A stretch of DNA of 64,000 nt from Pseudomonas citrullilanati (GTDB taxonomy: Bacteria; Pseudomonadota; Gammaproteobacteria; Pseudomonadales; Pseudomonadaceae), in the NCBI RefSeq assembly GCF_030580855.1, contig NZ_JAUQOP010000001.1:62001-126000 (forward strand), written 5' to 3'. Each line of letters begins with the position of its first letter. The first letter of the stretch is position 1. This document shows positions 61,714 to 64,000 of the stretch, piece after piece. The notes beneath the pieces are model-generated. The model was not told the DNA's origin. It ran no database searches and saw nothing but the letters and a program-made list of their open reading frames with translations. Made by a program: the position numbers and the translations under genes.

Positions 61714-63498
61714 ATGGCAGAAGCAGCCGTAGATAACGTTCCAGCCAAGGCCACCCCGCCAGACGGCAAACCGCCGCTGTTCGGCTTGTCCTTCCTGGAA
61801 AATCTCTCCGAGATGACCATGTTGCGTCAGGTTGGCCTGTTGGTCGGGCTGGCTGCCAGCGTGGCGATTGGTTTTGCCGTGGTGTTGTGGTCCCAGCAAC
61901 CGGACTACCGTCCTCTCTACGGCAGTCTGGAGGGCATGGATGCCAAGCAAGTCATGGAGACGCTGTCTTCCGCCGACATTCCTTATACCGTCGAACCCAA
62001 TTCCGGCGCCTTGCTGGTCAAGGCCGATGACGTCGCCCGTGCGCGCCTCAAGCTCGCCGCGGCGGGCGTGACGCCAAAAGATGGCAACATCGGTTTCGAG
62101 ATCCTCGACAAGGACCAGGGCCTGGGCACCAGCCAGTTCATGGAAGCGACCCGCTATCGTCGCGGCCTGGAAGGTGAACTGGCGCGGACCATTTCCAGCC
62201 TGAACAACGTCAAGGCCGCCCGCGTGCACCTGGCAATCCCGAAAAGCTCGGTGTTCGTGCGCGACGAGCGCAAGCCGAGTGCCTCGGTACTGGTGGAGCT
62301 CTACGCTGGCCGCTCCCTCGAGCCTGGTCAGGTCCTGGCCATCGTCAACCTGGTGGCGACCAGCGTCCCCGAGCTGAGCAAGTCGCAGATCACTGTGGTC
62401 GACCAGAAAGGCAACCTGCTGTCCGACCAGGCGGAGAACTCCGAACTGACCATGGCCGGCAAGCAGTTCGACTACAGCCGCCGGATGGAGGGCATGTTGA
62501 CCCAGCGGGTGCACAACATCCTGCAACCGATCCTGGGTAATGACCGCTACAAGGCGGAAGTGTCGGCCGATGTGGACTTCAGCGCGGTCGAGTCGACCTC
62601 CGAACAGTTCAACCCGGACCAACCGGCGCTGCGCAGCGAGCAGTCGGTGAATGAACAGCGTACCGCCAGCAATGGCCCGCAAGGCGTGCCGGGTGCCTTG
62701 AGCAACCAGCCACCATCGCCGGCCAGTGCGCCGCAAACCACCGGTGGCGCCGCGGGTGCCGCGGGCATGGTGCAGCCAGGCCAGCCACTGGTGGACGCCA
62801 ACGGTCAGCAGATCATGGACCCGGCCACCGGCCAACCCATGCTGGCACCGTACCCGGCCGACAAGCGCCAGCAGTCGACCAAGAACTTCGAGCTCGACCG
62901 TTCCATCAGCCACACCAAGCAACAGCAGGGTCGCTTGAATCGCCTGTCGGTTGCCGTGGTGGTGGACGACCAGGTCAAGGTCAACCCGGCCAACGGCGAA
63001 ACCAGCCGTGCGCCGTGGAGCGCCGACGAATTGGCGCGCTTCACTCGCCTGGTGCAGGACGCCGTCGGTTTCGACGCCAGCCGCGGCGACAGCGTCAGCG
63101 TGATCAACGTGCCGTTCTCCTCGGAGCGCGGGGAAGTGATCGCCGATATTCCGTTTTATTCGCAACCCTGGTTCTGGGATGTGGTCAAGCAGATATTGGG
63201 CGTGTTGTTCATCCTGATCCTGGTGTTCGGCGTGCTGCGTCCGGTACTCAATAACATCACCGGCGGCGGCAAGAGCAAGCAGCTGGCGGGCCTGGGTGAT
63301 GTAGAGCTGGGAGGCATGGGCGGCCTGGATGGCGAATTGGCCAACGATCGCGTCAGCCTCGGCGGGCCGCAGAGCATCCTGCTGCCAAGCCCGAGCGAAG
63401 GCTATGACGCACAGTTGAACGCCATCAAGAGTCTGGTGGCAGAAGACCCGGGTCGTGTGGCCCAGGTCGTGAAAGAGTGGATTAACGCAGATGAGTGA
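61714..63498 (+). CDS. fliF: Flagellar MS-ring protein FliF
   Basis: A 594-residue inner-membrane ring protein. Two membrane helices flank a large periplasmic part: about 40-60 (VGLLVGLAASVAIGFAVVLW) and about 490-510 (ILGVLFILILVFGVL). The first ring-building block is EGMDAKQVMETLSSADIPYT. An Ala/Pro/Gln linker lies near 320-375. The C-terminal tail (PGRVAQVVKEWINADE) binds FliG. The last 8 bases overlap fliG (ATGAGTGA), giving translational coupling. Confidence 0.96.
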   Translation: MAEAAVDNVPAKATPPDGKPPLFGLSFLENLSEMTMLRQVGLLVGLAASVAIGFAVVLWSQQPDYRPLYGSLEGMDAKQVMETLSSADIPYTVEPNSGALLVKADDVARARLKLAAAGVTPKDGNIGFEILDKDQGLGTSQFMEATRYRRGLEGELARTISSLNNVKAARVHLAIPKSSVFVRDERKPSASVLVELYAGRSLEPGQVLAIVNLVATSVPELSKSQITVVDQKGNLLSDQAENSELTMAGKQFDYSRRMEGMLTQRVHNILQPILGNDRYKAEVSADVDFSAVESTSEQFNPDQPALRSEQSVNEQRTASNGPQGVPGALSNQPPSPASAPQTTGGAAGAAGMVQPGQPLVDANGQQIMDPATGQPMLAPYPADKRQQSTKNFELDRSISHTKQQQGRLNRLSVAVVVDDQVKVNPANGETSRAPWSADELARFTRLVQDAVGFDASRGDSVSVINVPFSSERGEVIADIPFYSQPWFWDVVKQILGVLFILILVFGVLRPVLNNITGGGKSKQLAGLGDVELGGMGGLDGELANDRVSLGGPQSILLPSPSEGYDAQLNAIKSLVAEDPGRVAQVVKEWINADE

Positions 63499-64000
63499 TA
63501 ATCGAGCCGCTGTTGCCAAATTGTCCCGGGTCGACAAAGCCGCGATCCTGCTGCTGTCCCTGGGTTCGACCGACGCTGCCCAGGTGCTGCGCCATATGGG
63601 GCCCAAGGAGGTCCAGCGCGTTGGCGTGGCCATGGCGCAGATGGGCAATGTGCACCGCGAGCAGGTCGAACAGGTGATGAGCGAGTTCGTCGACATCGTC
63701 GGCGACCAGACCAGCCTGGGCGTCGGCTCCGACGACTATGTGCGCAAGATGCTGACCCAGGCCCTCGGCGAGGACAAGGCCAACGGCCTGATCGACCGCA
63801 TCCTGCTGGGTGGCAACACCAGCGGCCTGGACAGCCTCAAGTGGATGGAGCCACGGGCCGTGGCCGACGTGATCCGCTACGAGCACCCGCAGATCCAGGC
63901 GATTGTGGTGGCTTACCTCGACCCGGACCAGGCCGGTGAAGTGCTGGGCAACTTCGACCACAAGGTCCGCCTGGACATCATCCTGCGGGTGTCGTCGCTC
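63491..64000 (+). CDS. fliG: Flagellar motor switch protein FliG (3' end outside window)
   Basis: The first 170 codons of fliG, running off the right edge in frame. It starts at ATG 63491 inside the fliF stop region. MSDNRAAVAKLSRVDKAAIL, LLSLGSTDAAQVLRHMGPKE and SLKWMEPRAVADVIRYEHPQ are the N-terminal and middle domains, the latter including the FliM-contact EHPQ motif. The charged C-terminal torque domain lies outside. Full length is normally about 338. Confidence 0.96.
   Translation, partial: MSDNRAAVAKLSRVDKAAILLLSLGSTDAAQVLRHMGPKEVQRVGVAMAQMGNVHREQVEQVMSEFVDIVGDQTSLGVGSDDYVRKMLTQALGEDKANGLIDRILLGGNTSGLDSLKWMEPRAVADVIRYEHPQIQAIVVAYLDPDQAGEVLGNFDHKVRLDIILRVSSL

Overview
The window is chromosomal DNA of a fluorescent Pseudomonas, most likely the P. 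fluorescens species complex. This rests on the high G+C content with strong third-position G/C bias, a gbu gene block in the order remembered from P. aeruginosa (PA1414, PA1418-PA1422), phhABC/phhR, a Pseudomonas-order flagellar cluster (flgF-L, fliC, flaG, fliDS, fleQSR, fliEFG) and many REP-type palindromes of two families (GTGGGAGCGAGC-type and GTGGCGAGGGGATTTATCC-type). No rRNA, tRNA, CRISPR array, transposase or prophage gene was seen.

Layout. 1-9.9 kb: 3' end of an NCS1 nucleobase/hydantoin-type permease; a YbfB/YjiJ-like MFS exporter divergent from a LysR regulator; a 42-residue PA1414-family ORF with a very strong terminator; then the guanidinobutyrate block on the minus strand (SSF symporter, NCS1 permease, SnoaL-like protein, gbuA) with divergent gbuR and a DTW-domain tRNA-modification gene. 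10-22 kb: a complete type I secretion system (fusion protein, ABC exporter, TolC-like channel) divergent from a 2130-residue RTX adhesin. The adhesin has a LapA-type retention module, a TAAG LapG-type cleavage motif, nearly identical 738-bp tandem repeats and a von Willebrand A domain. It looks like a second, MapA-like adhesin system. 22-38 kb: mixed housekeeping and accessory genes (DUF454, YecA/UPF0149, recQ, marR-type regulator, FimV-like protein, PlpD-like patatin autotransporter, SelT/W/H-type protein, EamA transporter, two AraC regulators, LpxH-like phosphoesterase, HD-domain protein, DUF962 protein, trkH, nitroreductase). 38-42.3 kb: phenylalanine catabolism (phhA-phhB-phhC, divergent phhR with a PhhR box between). 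42.6-64 kb: flagellar genes flgFGHIJKL, a lone FabH-like ketoacyl synthase, fliC-flaG, fliD, fliS, a FliT-like chaperone, fleQ, fleSR, fliEF and the start of fliG.

How it works together. Sigma54-type promoters (GG-N10-GC) are readable upstream of flgF, fleS and fliE and, with an imperfect -12, fliD. FliA-type promoters are readable upstream of fliC and possibly fliS. This fits the FleQ/RpoN to FleSR to FliA cascade known in Pseudomonas. A cell-surface adhesin with a LapG-type release site lies in the same window as fleQ, whose product in Pseudomonas links flagella and c-di-GMP-controlled adhesion, but the direct regulatory link here is inferred.

Most notable points: the adhesin with its VWA domain and recently amplified repeats; a terminator-like hairpin in the adhesin leader; the solitary FabH-like gene where other pseudomonads carry a flagellin-glycosylation island; the PA1414/SicX-like locus; and REP elements that flank the SSF gene as inverted copies, rewrite the C-terminus of a permease and split the secretion operon.
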